A stretch of 64,000 nucleotides of DNA from Pseudomonas endophytica (GCF_001411475.1 NZ_LLWH01000035.1:1-64000), one strand, 5' to 3'. Shown: positions 31,075 to 40,645, counted from the stretch's first letter. Numbers and translations: made by a program. Notes: generated by a model from the letters alone, not told the origin.

Positions 31075-33330
31075 ATGGTACAGGTCAGAGCACACCAGCC
31101 GATCAACACTGACGGCAGTCTCAACCTCGAAGCATGGCTTGATCATGCGGTGAGTGTCGATGTAGCACTGGACCGCGAAGCCTTGAAGCAAGCGTGTGAG
31201 TTCGCACGTGAGGCTGAGCAGCAGGCCAATGCAGCAAAAAACCGATGGTCTGAAGGGACGTCGAGTTTTCGCACTGGGTTAGAAATTGCTGAAATCCTCG
31301 CCGATCTGAAGCTGGATCAAGATTCGCTGGTGGCGGCGATTTTGTATCGCGGCGTGCGCGAAGGGCAAATCTTGCTGCCCGCCGTCAGCCAGCGCTTTGG
31401 CCCGGTTGTCGCCAAATTGATTGATGGCGTGTTGCGCATGGCGGCTATCAGCGCCAGCCTCAGCCCTCGTCAATCCATGGTATTGGGCTCTCAGGCGCAG
31501 GTTGAGAACCTGCGCAAAATGCTGGTGGCGATGGTTGATGACGTGCGAGTGGCACTGATCAAACTGGCCGAACGCACGTGCGCGATTCGAGAAGTCAAAA
31601 ATGCCACGGACGAAAAACGCACCCGCGTTGCCCGTGAGGTTTTCGATATTTATGCGCCGCTGGCGCACCGCTTAGGGATTGGCCACATCAAGTGGGAGCT
31701 GGAGGACTTGTCCTTCCGCTATCTGGAGCCAGAGCAGTACAAACAAATCGCCACCTTGCTGCATGAGCGCCGCTTAGACCGTGAGCGTTTTATCAGCGAT
31801 GTGATGAACCAGTTACGCACCGAGCTTGAGGCCACTGGGGTGACCGACGCTGATATCAGCGGTCGGGCCAAACACATCTATTCGATCTGGCGCAAAATGC
31901 AGCGCAAGGGTCTGGCTTTTAGCCAGATCTATGACGTGCGCGCTGTGCGGGTTCTGGTCCCGGAAATGCGCGATTGCTACACCGCATTGGGCATCGTTCA
32001 TACCCTGTGGCGGCACATTCCCAAAGAGTTCGACGACTACATCGCCAACCCCAAAGAGAACGGCTACCGCTCGCTGCACACTGCGGTTATTGGGCCTGAA
32101 GGCAAGGTGCTGGAAGTACAAATCCGCACCCATGCGATGCACGAAGAGGCTGAGCTGGGCGTGTGTGCGCACTGGCGCTATAAGGGCACCGACGTTAAAG
32201 CCGGGTCTAACCAGTACGAAGAGAAAATTTCGTGGCTGCGCCAAGTCCTGGAGTGGCACGAAGAACTAGGGGATATCGGCGGTTTGGCCGATCAGTTACG
32301 CGTCGATATCGAGCCAGACCGGGTCTATATCTTCACCCCGGACGGGCATGCCATCGACTTGCCCAAGGGTGCAACCCCGCTGGACTTCGCCTATCGCGTA
32401 CACACCGAGATCGGCCATAACTGCCGTGGCGCCAAGATCAACGGGCGCATCGTACCGCTCAACTACAGCCTGCAAACCGGCGAGCAAGTTGAGATCATCA
32501 CCAGCAAACACGGCACACCCAGCCGCGACTGGCTGAACTCGAACTTGGGCTACGTCACCACCTCGCGGGCGCGGGCGAAGATTGTTCACTGGTTTAAATT
32601 GCAGGCCCGTGATCAAAACGTCTTGGCCGGTAAAACCTTGCTTGAGCGCGAGCTGGGCCGCTTGGGCTTGCCAGCGGTTGACTACGAGAAGCTCGCTGAC
32701 AAAGCCAACATGAAAACCGCCGAGGACATGTTCGCGGCATTGGGTGCGGGCGATTTGCGCTTGGCCCAATTGATCAATCTTGCGCAGCAACTGGTCGACC
32801 CAGAGCGCGGCAACGAGCAGATCGAACTGATTCCGCGTAAAGCCACCGGCTATAAGCCAGGTAAGCGTGGAGACATCCAGATCGAAGGCGTGGGCAACCT
32901 GTTGACCCAAATGGCCGGCTGCTGCCAACCACTGCCGGGCGATGCGATTGTCGGTTACATCACCCAAGGGCGTGGCGTGAGCATTCACCGTCAGGATTGC
33001 GCCTCGGTGCTGCAACTGAGCAGCCGTGAGCCGGAACGCATCATTCAGGTCAATTGGGGGCCGATTCCAGTGTCGACCTACCCGGTCGATATCGAAATTC
33101 GTGCCTACGACCGTTCGGGCTTGTTGCGTGATGTGTCACAAGTTCTGCTTAACGAGCGAATCAACGTATTGGCGGTCAACACCCGCTCGAACAAAGAGGA
33201 CAACACCGCGTTGATGTCCTTGACCATCGAGATCCCGGGGCTTGATGCGTTGGGGCGTTTGCTAGGGCGTATTTCGCAACTGCCCAATATCATCGAAACC
33301 CGCCGTATCGGGCGGAGTGAGCCGCGCTAA
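31075..33330 (+). CDS. relA: (p)ppGpp synthetase RelA
   Basis: Ribosome-associated alarmone synthetase, 751 aa. The N-terminal hydrolase-like domain is degenerate: YRGVREGQI replaces the HD motif, as in RelA rather than SpoT. The synthetase motif EFDDYIANPKENGYRSLHTA follows. A TGS domain lies at about 415-475, a zinc-finger-like CC/C region at about 615-640, and an ACT domain at the C-terminus. It triggers the stringent response to uncharged tRNA. Start at 31075 behind AAGGTAAG. Confidence 0.96.
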   Translation: MVQVRAHQPINTDGSLNLEAWLDHAVSVDVALDREALKQACEFAREAEQQANAAKNRWSEGTSSFRTGLEIAEILADLKLDQDSLVAAILYRGVREGQILLPAVSQRFGPVVAKLIDGVLRMAAISASLSPRQSMVLGSQAQVENLRKMLVAMVDDVRVALIKLAERTCAIREVKNATDEKRTRVAREVFDIYAPLAHRLGIGHIKWELEDLSFRYLEPEQYKQIATLLHERRLDRERFISDVMNQLRTELEATGVTDADISGRAKHIYSIWRKMQRKGLAFSQIYDVRAVRVLVPEMRDCYTALGIVHTLWRHIPKEFDDYIANPKENGYRSLHTAVIGPEGKVLEVQIRTHAMHEEAELGVCAHWRYKGTDVKAGSNQYEEKISWLRQVLEWHEELGDIGGLADQLRVDIEPDRVYIFTPDGHAIDLPKGATPLDFAYRVHTEIGHNCRGAKINGRIVPLNYSLQTGEQVEIITSKHGTPSRDWLNSNLGYVTTSRARAKIVHWFKLQARDQNVLAGKTLLERELGRLGLPAVDYEKLADKANMKTAEDMFAALGAGDLRLAQLINLAQQLVDPERGNEQIELIPRKATGYKPGKRGDIQIEGVGNLLTQMAGCCQPLPGDAIVGYITQGRGVSIHRQDCASVLQLSSREPERIIQVNWGPIPVSTYPVDIEIRAYDRSGLLRDVSQVLLNERINVLAVNTRSNKEDNTALMSLTIEIPGLDALGRLLGRISQLPNIIETRRIGRSEPR

Positions 33331-33347
33331 ACACGCCGGGTGAAATT

Positions 33348-33408
33348 GTAGGAGCGAGCTTGCCTCGCGATCTTTTGATCTTAAAAGGATCGCGAGCTGG
33401 CGCCTCCA
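33348..33408. repeat. REP element, second family
   Basis: GTAGGAGCGAGCTTGCCTCG leads into TCGCGATC (33365-33372) and GATCGCGA (33388-33395), a perfect 8-bp inverted repeat, between relA and mazG. Confidence 0.7.
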
Positions 33409-33430
33409 GCAGGGTTTTGCACAAGGATTA

Positions 33431-34267
33431 ATGATGTACACCCTCGACGACTTGCTAAACCTCATGTCCCGCCTGCGTGATCCGCAGTACGGCTGCCCGT
33501 GGGATATCAAACAAACCTACGCGACCATCGTGCCGCATACCCTCGAAGAAGCCTATGAAGTGGCTGACGCTATCGAGCGCAGCGACTTTGAGCACTTGCA
33601 GGGCGAGCTGGGCGATCTACTGTTTCAAGTGGTGTATTACAGCCAGTTGGCCCGCGAGGAAGGGCGTTTTGAATTTGCCGGAGTGATCGACAGCATCACT
33701 CGCAAGCTGATTCGCCGCCATCCCCACGTGTTCCCGACCGGCGATCTTTACGCATCCCTAGACGTGCCGCGCTTGAGCGAAGAGCAGGTCAAGCTGCGTT
33801 GGGAAGAAATCAAAGCGCATGAGCGCGCCGAAAAAGCGCACGCGCCGCAGCAGTTGTCGCTGCTTGATGATGTACCAACGGCACTGCCTGCCTTGTCACG
33901 TGCGGCCAAGTTACAAAAACGCGCGGCCCAGGTCGGCTTTGACTGGCCTGGGGCTTTGCCGGTGTTAGACAAGGTGCGTGAAGAGCTGGACGAAGTGCTG
34001 GAAGCCATGGCCGATGATGATTCGGCAGCGATCCATGACGAAGTCGGCGACTTGTTGTTTTCGGTGGTGAATCTGGCGCGGCACTTAAAAGTTGATCCAG
34101 AAACCGCCCTGCGTGGTGCGAATGCAAAATTTGACCGACGTTTCCGGTTTATCGAGCAAGCATTGCGCGATACCCTGCGTCCCATTGAAGATTGCACCCT
34201 TGAAGACTTGGACGCTCTGTGGGGCGAAGCCAAGCGTCAGGAAAAGAATTTACCCAGCTGCGGCTGA
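33431..34267 (+). CDS. mazG: Nucleoside triphosphate pyrophosphohydrolase MazG
   Basis: Hydrolyses NTPs to NMP and PPi, clearing aberrant nucleotides and modulating ppGpp responses. 278 aa with two MazG repeats: the first with EEAYEVADAIE and GELGDLLFQVV, the second with EELDEVLEAM and DEVGDLLFSVVN, each supplying the ExxE-ExxD metal ligands. Start ATGATG behind AAGGA at 33423-33427. It lies directly downstream of relA, as in many pseudomonads. Confidence 0.94.
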   Translation: MMYTLDDLLNLMSRLRDPQYGCPWDIKQTYATIVPHTLEEAYEVADAIERSDFEHLQGELGDLLFQVVYYSQLAREEGRFEFAGVIDSITRKLIRRHPHVFPTGDLYASLDVPRLSEEQVKLRWEEIKAHERAEKAHAPQQLSLLDDVPTALPALSRAAKLQKRAAQVGFDWPGALPVLDKVREELDEVLEAMADDDSAAIHDEVGDLLFSVVNLARHLKVDPETALRGANAKFDRRFRFIEQALRDTLRPIEDCTLEDLDALWGEAKRQEKNLPSCG

Positions 34268-34289
34268 GTTTGCCTAAGTGAGTAAGCAG

Positions 34290-34835
34290 ATGAGCATTTC
34301 CCTACGCGACCAGTTGCTCAAAGCCGGACTGGTCAATGAAAAGCAGGCCAAGCAGGCCGGCAAAGAAAAGCAGAAGCAGCAGCGCTTGGCCCACAAAGGC
34401 CAAGCCGAACTGGATGACACCCAGCAGCGTCTGGCGGCTGAAGCCAAGGCTGAGAAGCTCAAGCGAGATCAGGAGCTTAACCGCCAGCAGCAAGAAAAGG
34501 CCGAGCAAAAGGCCCGTGCCGCCCAGATCAAACAATTGATCGAAGTGTCACGCGTGCCCAAGCTGAACACCGAGGACTACTACAACTTTGTCGACGACAA
34601 AAAGGTCAAGCGCCTATCGGTCAACACCTTAATGCGCAATAAGCTGGCCAATGGGTCGCTGGCCATTGTGCAGCACCAAGGCGGTTATGAAGTGATCCCG
34701 CGTGAGGCGGCACTGAAAATTCAAGAGCGTGACCCGCGGCGTATTGTTCAGTTAAACGTGCTGGTGGAGTCGAAAACACCCGAAGAAGACGATCCGTACG
34801 CGGCGTATCAGATCCCTGACGACTTAATGTGGTAA
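34290..34835 (+). CDS. DUF2058 (YaiL-like) protein
   Basis: 181-aa highly charged protein. Residues about 20-80 are rich in Lys, Gln, Glu and Ala and predict a long coiled coil; the C-terminal part (LNTEDYYNFVDDKKVKRL) is the conserved DUF2058 block. Function unknown; homologues are probably RNA- or nucleoid-associated. The ATG at 34290 (MSISLRDQLLKAG) is favoured over a GTG at 34278 by family length. Confidence 0.85.
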   Translation: MSISLRDQLLKAGLVNEKQAKQAGKEKQKQQRLAHKGQAELDDTQQRLAAEAKAEKLKRDQELNRQQQEKAEQKARAAQIKQLIEVSRVPKLNTEDYYNFVDDKKVKRLSVNTLMRNKLANGSLAIVQHQGGYEVIPREAALKIQERDPRRIVQLNVLVESKTPEEDDPYAAYQIPDDLMW

Positions 34836-34892
34836 CAAGGCGTTAGTGGTTACACATGCATTAATACTTTGAGCGCTGGGTTAATAAGCGAA

Positions 34893-34920
34893 AGGAGAAG
34901 CGAGACACTACGCTTCTCCT
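34893..34920 (+). terminator. Hairpin before the nitrilase-like orphan
   Basis: AGGAGAAGCG and CGCTTCTCCT, a perfect 10-bp stem with an 8-base loop, lie between the DUF2058 gene and the orphan gene at 34955. The U-tract is weak (AAGTCTTCATT). Confidence 0.5.
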
Positions 34921-34954
34921 AAGTCTTCATTAATTAACGTGGTCAGGTATTGAT

Positions 34955-35905
34955 ATGTATGTGAGCGTTGCATTACTCCAGCAGGCGACTTTTAATTCTG
35001 AGTTCTCTTTGCCGAGATCGCCTGGCCAATCCATCATTGAGTATGTTGAGCGAGAGCTTGAGCGGCGTACTCAATATATGGCTGAAAAAATTAAGTCTGC
35101 ATTGGCTGTTGTGCATCAAGACAACGCTAATAGTGAGTGTTTGTTTTTTGTGCTGCCCGAATTTTTTTGGAATGTCCCGTGGTCTGCGGTGGCGAGTCGT
35201 GAAGAGTTATTGGCACTGAGTGATACGTGTTTTGAACGAATTTCGGAATGTGTAAGCCACTTACTGGATAGCTTTCCTGTTAGTACCCATGGGCATTTGG
35301 CGGTGCTGGCAGGCACCTGTGCGACGCTTGCTGAAGTCGAAAGTACAACGGGCACGCACTTTGAAGTTATTAATTATTTATTGGCCGGTAGCAACGCAAG
35401 CCAAAACGCGCTGGGCAAATCATCATTGGTGATGTGGCCAAAGCGGTATGTGTCTGGTATTGATTTTGGAAATAACAAAAAAGGCGATTCGAACTATTGG
35501 TTTTTTGAACTTGCCGAAGGTGTCACGATAAAGGTGAAAAATAAAAGTTCATCGTTGGCTGAGTCTAATACGGCGGCGGGCTACAGAACTATATTTAAAA
35601 ATGACTTTGTTGAGCGCTGCCCTATCAGCATAGATTTATGCCTTGATTATGCGGTAGTCGGTAACCAAGAGCGTGAGAATGAATACACCGATTGGAATTC
35701 AAAGCTCGACTTTATAATAGCCTGCGGTATGGAGTTTGATCGAGAGAAGCAACACCTCGAAAGTCTTCAATTTGCGTTCAGAAATGACGGGATGGGCGCG
35801 GGGATGTGTGAAGCAGTTACCGTTGTGAATGGCCGTATTACTAATAAATTGCCCACGGTACGCGTCGATAACAATATTCACATGGTGCACATTAACGTTG
35901 CGTAA
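34955..35905 (+). CDS. Orphan protein, probably a divergent nitrilase-superfamily (C-N hydrolase) enzyme
   Basis: 316-aa protein of unknown function. The order and setting of three residues suggest the nitrilase Glu-Lys-Cys triad: E69 in FFVLPEFFW, K163 in MWPKRYVSG and C229 in ISIDLCLDY, each next to a hydrophobic strand as in the fold. VLAGTCA (117-123) fits the usual strand between Glu and Lys. No signal peptide. The DNA is visibly richer in A and T than its neighbours, with codons such as tta, ata and aat, and the gene stands alone between two hairpins, so it looks acquired. The fold assignment is an inference. Confidence 0.6.
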   Translation: MYVSVALLQQATFNSEFSLPRSPGQSIIEYVERELERRTQYMAEKIKSALAVVHQDNANSECLFFVLPEFFWNVPWSAVASREELLALSDTCFERISECVSHLLDSFPVSTHGHLAVLAGTCATLAEVESTTGTHFEVINYLLAGSNASQNALGKSSLVMWPKRYVSGIDFGNNKKGDSNYWFFELAEGVTIKVKNKSSSLAESNTAAGYRTIFKNDFVERCPISIDLCLDYAVVGNQERENEYTDWNSKLDFIIACGMEFDREKQHLESLQFAFRNDGMGAGMCEAVTVVNGRITNKLPTVRVDNNIHMVHINVA

Positions 35906-35953
35906 GGCCTTTATGGGTGCGCTGGAGTAATCGGCGCGTGGGTTACTTAAAAA

Positions 35954-35984
35954 CACCCCCCGCGGCTGCGGGGGGTGCGTTTTT
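35954..35984. terminator. Bidirectional GC-rich terminator
   Basis: CACCCCCCGC / GCGGGGGGTG, a perfect 10-bp stem with a GGCT loop and TTTTT after it. An A-run on the other side gives a U-tract to the converging 60-aa gene. Confidence 0.9.
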
Positions 35985-36004
35985 CAAGACTGTAATTTCA
36001 CTGC

Positions 36005-36187
36005 TTACGCTTTGCTTTTTTGCGCTTCAAGCTTTTCCAGCTCGGCTTTGTAGTCTCGAGCGTCGCTCTCGCGGTGGAACATACCGACCAATACGTCTTC
36101 CTGATGAACGTCCCACAGATGAACGCCATGGGCAACCAACTGGTGGAACATACGTGAATCGTCGCGCTCAGTTACTTTGATAGTCAT
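36005..36187 (-). CDS. Small conserved protein (60 aa)
   Basis: Short soluble protein with mixed charge and no recognised domain. It begins MTIKVTERDDSRMFHQLVAHG and ends in a Glu/Lys-rich helix. The start at 36187 has GGAG nine bases upstream, and the terminator at 35954 follows its stop. I recall similar short proteins in other pseudomonads, but no function. Confidence 0.7.
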   Translation of the reverse strand: MTIKVTERDDSRMFHQLVAHGVHLWDVHQEDVLVGMFHRESDARDYKAELEKLEAQKSKA

Positions 36188-36486
36188 CTGCTTGCTCCAA
36201 ATTCTAGTAAGGGTCTGCGGCAAGACGTCGCAGGCCTTCTTTATAGAATTTGTTAGCTTCCTAAGTAAATAGCTAATTGTCGTGCTGTCATTTTGATAAA
36301 AAACGAAAAATGCCTGAAGCCCTTTAAATACGGGGTGTTTAGCGTTTTTAGGATTGGTTTTATGACAAAAGTTTCATGATTGGCGACTCATTGAACTCGG
36401 TTATCTGTAGAAAATGCCCCTCGCCCAAGGTTCTGATTGACCTGTCCAAGTGGGCATTTGAATCACAATGGCTGACGGATAGCTGT
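36188..36486. other. Intergenic stretch without a gene
   Basis: It holds the leader of the 60-aa gene at its left end. The rest is AT-rich sequence with no convincing ORF or hairpin up to the REPIN array. Confidence 0.5.
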
Positions 36487-36744
36487 GTAGGAGCAGCCGC
36501 AGGCTGCGATCTTTTGATCTTTAACGCCCAAGCTCGCAGCCTACGGCAGCTCCTACGGGGGAGTTTGTGGGCTTATAAATGTAGGAGCAGCCGCAGGCTG
36601 CGATCTTTTGATCTTTAAAGCCCAAGCTTGCAGCCTTCGGCAGCTCCTACGGGGGAGTTTGTGGGCTTATAAATGTAGGAGCTGCCGCAGGCTGCGATCT
36701 TTTGATCTTTAAAGTCCAAGCTTGCAGCCTTCTGCAGTTCCTAC
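36487..36744. repeat. Tandem array of three REPINs with exact 94-base period
   Basis: Units begin at 36487, 36581 and 36675 and end at 36556, 36650 and 36744. Each is a 70-base inverted REP pair. The two 24-base spacers, read as GGGGGAGTTTGTGGGC then TTATAAAT, are identical. The third unit has extra changes in its right arm (TTCTGCAGTTCCTAC). Confidence 0.92.
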
Positions 36745-36771
36745 GAGAAGTGGGTTGCGCCGTTTTAACGA

Positions 36772-36795
36772 AAAACCCCGCCGAAGCGGGGTTTT
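36772..36795. terminator. Terminator of the DUF3108 gene
   Basis: AAAACCCCGC / GCGGGGTTTT with a CGAA loop, just beyond the DUF3108 stop on the minus strand; symmetric, so active in both directions. Confidence 0.85.
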
Positions 36796-36828
36796 CATGA
36801 CGGGTACAGCTCAAGGCTTGTAGCTGCC

Positions 36829-37542
36829 TTAATTACCTTTAACAGCCTGGCCGTTCACCGTGCCGTCTTGCAGCATGATGTTGTATTCCTTGCCGTCTTT
36901 TTCAACTTGACGCAGCTTGACCAGCAAGCCTTCCCAATTTTTAGCGAACCACATTTCAGTGATGCGCTTGTTTTGTGTCGGATCGCGAACGCGCTCCACC
37001 TTGATGGCGTCTACCTTGCCAGCTTTGGTGTCGACGACCTCTGAGCCTATGACGCGAAAGTCATAGGTATCGACGTCGTTACCATCAACTACTTGGTAGC
37101 TCATGCTCTTTTTGCCTGCTACGACATCGCGTTGCAACGCCAACTGGTAAGTCGATTTGTCGAGCATACCGCTGAGCAGTGGCACTTTGACTGCGTCTTT
37201 GTTATCGGTGCCGGTGACCATGTTTGTGGCCCAGTCGAAGTCTAGGCTGACGTTCTTGGATTTACCCAAGCCGCCACGCTCGAAGCTGTAAGACTGCGGT
37301 ATCAGGCTGTCGTTTTTGAAGGCGAAGGTACTGGATTCAGTCAGGCTGGCAATCATCATCGAAGCCTTGAAGTTCAAGGTCCAATTGCCGTTGTCATTCT
37401 TGACCAAGCTGCGCTCGGCAGAGCCACTCATGGGTAGCTGCTTCCAGTCAGCCGTGTAGCTGGCCTGGAAAGGATGGAGTTCGGCCGCTTGCACTGCTGG
37501 GACAGCCAGCAGGCTCAGGGCGAGGAGCAGGGCACGACGCAT
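36829..37542 (-). CDS. DUF3108 periplasmic protein
   Basis: 237-aa protein with a Sec signal peptide (MRRALLLALSLLAVPAVQA, cleavage after AQA-like site near 19-20), then a beta-rich DUF3108 domain beginning FQASYTADWKQLPMSG. Function unknown; expected in the periplasm. It lies 8 bases after purN and probably shares its transcript, an order kept in pseudomonads. Confidence 0.88.
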   Translation of the reverse strand: MRRALLLALSLLAVPAVQAAELHPFQASYTADWKQLPMSGSAERSLVKNDNGNWTLNFKASMMIASLTESSTFAFKNDSLIPQSYSFERGGLGKSKNVSLDFDWATNMVTGTDNKDAVKVPLLSGMLDKSTYQLALQRDVVAGKKSMSYQVVDGNDVDTYDFRVIGSEVVDTKAGKVDAIKVERVRDPTQNKRITEMWFAKNWEGLLVKLRQVEKDGKEYNIMLQDGTVNGQAVKGN

Positions 37543-37550
37543 AATTTCTC

Positions 37551-38201
37551 CTAGGTTCGTATCAAGTGGCCGCTGGCCGCGAGTAATTGACCGTCTAATA
37601 ATGCGCCTTGCTCGTCAAGAGACAAGCGACCTTCGGCAAACCAGCGCACTGCAAGCGGATAAATCAGGTGCTCTTGGGTGTGAACCCGTTGCGCCAGACT
37701 GTGCGGCGAGTCGTCGGACTCTATCGCAATGACTGCTTGTACGACCAGAGGCCCGCCATCGAGTTCCTCGGTGACAAAGTGCACGCTACAACCATGCTCG
37801 CTGTCACCCGCTTCCAAAGCACGCTGATGCGTATGCAAACCTTTGTACTTGGGCAGCAGAGAAGGGTGGATGTTGAGCAGGCGACCCTGATAGTGACGCA
37901 CGAAGTTTGCGCTGAGGATGCGCATGAATCCGGCCAAAACCACCAGTTGCGGGTTGAAGGTATCAATGACTTCGATCAGTGCAGCATCGAAGGCCTCGCG
38001 GCCCTCGAATGCTGTGTGATCCAGTACGTGGGTGTCGATACCCGCGTCTTTGGCGCGTTGCAGGCCGTAGGCATCTTCGCGGTTAGAGATCACCGCGCGG
38101 ATCTTGACCGGGCTGTTCTCAGGCTCAACGCTGTTGATCAAGGCCTGCAAGTTGCTGCCGGTGCCGGAAAGCAGCACCACTACATCACAGGTATCAGGCA
38201 T
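37551..38201 (-). CDS. purN: Phosphoribosylglycinamide formyltransferase PurN
   Basis: Third step of purine synthesis: formylates GAR using 10-formyl-THF. 216 aa, with the phosphate-binding SGTGSNLQAL near the N-terminus and catalytic Asn, His and Asp in the region NIHPSLLPKYKGLHTHQ and ELDGGP. Its start overlaps the purM stop by one base, so the two are translated from one message. Confidence 0.95.
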   Translation of the reverse strand: MPDTCDVVVLLSGTGSNLQALINSVEPENSPVKIRAVISNREDAYGLQRAKDAGIDTHVLDHTAFEGREAFDAALIEVIDTFNPQLVVLAGFMRILSANFVRHYQGRLLNIHPSLLPKYKGLHTHQRALEAGDSEHGCSVHFVTEELDGGPLVVQAVIAIESDDSPHSLAQRVHTQEHLIYPLAVRWFAEGRLSLDEQGALLDGQLLAASGHLIRT

Positions 38202-39259
38202 TAGTGCGCCTTGAGGTTTTGCAGCTCAACTTGCGGTGCGCCTTCGGCGGCCGTTGCGATCTGGCCGATCACCCAAGGTTGTTCGCCCGCTTCACGCAGA
38301 ACGTTCAACGCGGTTTCAACATCGGCCTGAGCCACGCAAATTACCATGCCTACGCCGCAGTTCAGCACGCGGTGCATTTCGGTTTCGTTCACGTTGCCTT
38401 TTTCTTGCAGCCAGTTGAAGACCGCAGGACGCTGCCAGCTGGCGACGTCAACTACCGCTTGAGCGCCTTTAGGCAGAACGCGCGGGATGTTGTCGAGCAG
38501 GCCGCCACCGGTGATGTGAGCCATGGCTTTTACCACGCCGGTTTCTTTGATCAGCTTTAGCAACGGCTTAACGTAGATGCGGGTAGGAGCCATCAGTAGA
38601 TCGGTCAGCGGTTTGCCATCGAGCTGGATGTTTTCGATGTCTGCGCCAGACACTTCGATGATCTTGCGGATCAACGAGTAACCGTTAGAGTGCGGGCCCG
38701 ACGATGGCAGCGCGAGCAGGGCATCACCGGCAGCGACTTTGGAGCCGTCGATGATTTCAGACTTTTCGACTACGCCAACACAGAAACCGGCCAAGTCGTA
38801 GTCTTCGCCTTCGTACATGCCAGGCATTTCTGCGGTTTCGCCGCCTACCAGCGAGCAACCGGACAATTCGCAGCCAGCGCCGATGCCGGTCACTACTTGG
38901 GTCGCCGTCTCTACGTTGAGCTTGCCGGTGGCGTAGTAGTCGAGGAAGAACAGAGGTTCTGCGCCGCACACGATCAGGTCGTTAACGCACATGGCAACCA
39001 GGTCGATGCCGATGCTGTCGTGTTTGTTCAGGTTCAGGGCCAGACGCAGCTTGGTGCCTACACCGTCGGTACCGGAAACCAGAACAGGTTGCTTGTAACC
39101 CGCCGGGATTTCGCACAGGGCGCCAAAACCGCCAAGGCCGCCCATCACTTCAGGGCGCGCAGTGCGCTTGGCTACGCTCTTGATGCGTTCGACCAATGCT
39201 TCACCGGCGTCGATGTCTACACCGGCGTCCTTGTAGCTCAGGGAGGGTTGCTTGCTCAT
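38201..39259 (-). CDS. purM: Phosphoribosylformylglycinamidine cyclo-ligase PurM
   Basis: Fifth step of purine synthesis: ATP-dependent closure of FGAM to AIR. 352 aa, with conserved [12 protein letters not shown] at the N-terminus, [26 protein letters not shown] and [11 protein letters not shown]. First gene of the purM-purN-DUF3108 operon. Confidence 0.96.
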   Translation of the reverse strand: MSKQPSLSYKDAGVDIDAGEALVERIKSVAKRTARPEVMGGLGGFGALCEIPAGYKQPVLVSGTDGVGTKLRLALNLNKHDSIGIDLVAMCVNDLIVCGAEPLFFLDYYATGKLNVETATQVVTGIGAGCELSGCSLVGGETAEMPGMYEGEDYDLAGFCVGVVEKSEIIDGSKVAAGDALLALPSSGPHSNGYSLIRKIIEVSGADIENIQLDGKPLTDLLMAPTRIYVKPLLKLIKETGVVKAMAHITGGGLLDNIPRVLPKGAQAVVDVASWQRPAVFNWLQEKGNVNETEMHRVLNCGVGMVICVAQADVETALNVLREAGEQPWVIGQIATAAEGAPQVELQNLKAH

Positions 39260-39643
39260 GATCCAGGCCTTTAGGGGAGGGATTCGGGGGTATCGACCGA
39301 TCTTAGCGGGCCTGCTTGCAAGTGCTCAGGGTTTAAAACAGAGCATTTGCAGAGTGCCCGGCTGCGGCCGGTCTGCGAAGGCGCGCGATTTTATCAGGCT
39401 TGAAGGGCAGCGGCCATCCTCGGGCCGACAGGCAGGGTTATATCTGTCGAAAAAAACCTTTTTTAGTCGTACTGGCTGCTTTGCGTGACGCTGTATAAGG
39501 TATACCCGCTAAGTTCTGATTTTGTCGGGGCCTATGAATTCTGCGATACGTACTTGAATGATCTGGCTGGCGGCCTGTCTCAAGCGGTATTGAATTTTAT
39601 AAACGGCCTTTTAATGCCCTTTTTTTGCCGTCGGGAATCTTTC
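39260..39643. other. Divergent intergenic region between purM and the DUF2066 gene
   Basis: 384 bases that must hold the purM promoter and the promoter of the DUF2066 gene. A TATAAG at 39494-39499 is a possible -10 for the latter, but no good -35 accompanies it. An open frame runs through from 39485 in frame with the DUF2066 protein but lacks a signal peptide or ribosome site. Nothing else recognised. Confidence 0.4.
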
Positions 39644-40645
39644 ATGCGTTTTCATCAATTAGTAGCCGTGGGCTGTTTGTCCTTTTTTAGCCTAGCGAGT
39701 CATGCCGAAATCCTGACAGGTCTTTATCAAGTGCGTGAGCCGGTGACTAGCCAGTCCCCTGACGAGCGAGCGCAAGCGACGCAAAAAGCGCTGCAAACCT
39801 TAGTGGTGCGCTTGACCGGGAACGCCAAGGCGGCACAAAGCCCAGCCTTGGAAGCGATCCGTAAAGATCCTCAGCAAATCATCAGCCAATACGGCTATGA
39901 CGCAGGTCCGCCTGAGTCCTTGCAAGTCGACTTCGACCCTGTGAGTACTGATCGCGCCCTGCGTGAAGCGGGTTTGTCGCTGTGGGGCACCAACCGCCCT
40001 GCATTGTTGGGCTGGTGGTTGAACGATTCGGTTGACGGTTCCAGCCTAGTCGGTGACGGCCAATCGGCTGCCGAGCCATTACGCCGTGCCGCGCAACACC
40101 GTGGCCTGCCGCTTCGACTGCCGTTGGCAGATTTAAGCGAGCAGTTGGTGGGCACCGCTGAAAACCTTGAAGGTTCTAATCCAGCCCCTTTAAAAGAGGC
40201 TTCCGAACGCTATGGGGCTGACGCGCTGTTGGCAGTGCATGCTCATGAAGACAGTGGCCAATGGCAAGCCAAGTGGCGCTTATGGATTGGCGATCAACAA
40301 GAGCAAGGCAGCGCTACGGGCCCTGATCAAGCCGCGCTGGCCGATGACGTTCTGTTGCAGGTCAGCGAGCGACTCGCCCCACGTTACGCGGTAAAACCGG
40401 GCGTCTCTACGCAACAGCTACTTGAAGTGCAAGGCATGACGCTTGCGCGCTACGCTCAATTAAATCGTTTGCTCGAACCGTTTGGTGGGCAACTTATCAG
40501 CGTCGACGGTGATCGTATCGTGTATCAGGTAAACGGCAGTGCTGAACAATTGCGTTCGCAACTGACGCTTGCGCAGATGCATGAAGTGCCGGCGGATCAA
40601 GCACCGGGCGCAGCTGCGGGGCCGCAGTTGCTCTTTAGCTGGTAG
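39644..40645 (+). CDS. DUF2066 exported protein
   Basis: 333-aa protein with a Sec signal peptide (MRFHQLVAVGCLSFFSLASHA), followed by a DUF2066 domain. Function unknown; the signal peptide places it in the envelope. The start at 39644 is chosen because it gives a proper signal peptide; the frame is open to 39485. It is 33 bases upstream of a PerM permease gene, with which it is probably cotranscribed. Confidence 0.85.
   Translation: MRFHQLVAVGCLSFFSLASHAEILTGLYQVREPVTSQSPDERAQATQKALQTLVVRLTGNAKAAQSPALEAIRKDPQQIISQYGYDAGPPESLQVDFDPVSTDRALREAGLSLWGTNRPALLGWWLNDSVDGSSLVGDGQSAAEPLRRAAQHRGLPLRLPLADLSEQLVGTAENLEGSNPAPLKEASERYGADALLAVHAHEDSGQWQAKWRLWIGDQQEQGSATGPDQAALADDVLLQVSERLAPRYAVKPGVSTQQLLEVQGMTLARYAQLNRLLEPFGGQLISVDGDRIVYQVNGSAEQLRSQLTLAQMHEVPADQAPGAAAGPQLLFSW

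Noticed and set aside
36487-36744. CRISPR array
   Set aside because: Regular spacing, but the repeats are 70-base hairpins with identical spacers, the opposite of a CRISPR array.
39485-39643. N-terminal extension of the DUF2066 protein
   Set aside because: Would bury the signal peptide internally; start at 39644 gives a normal export signal.
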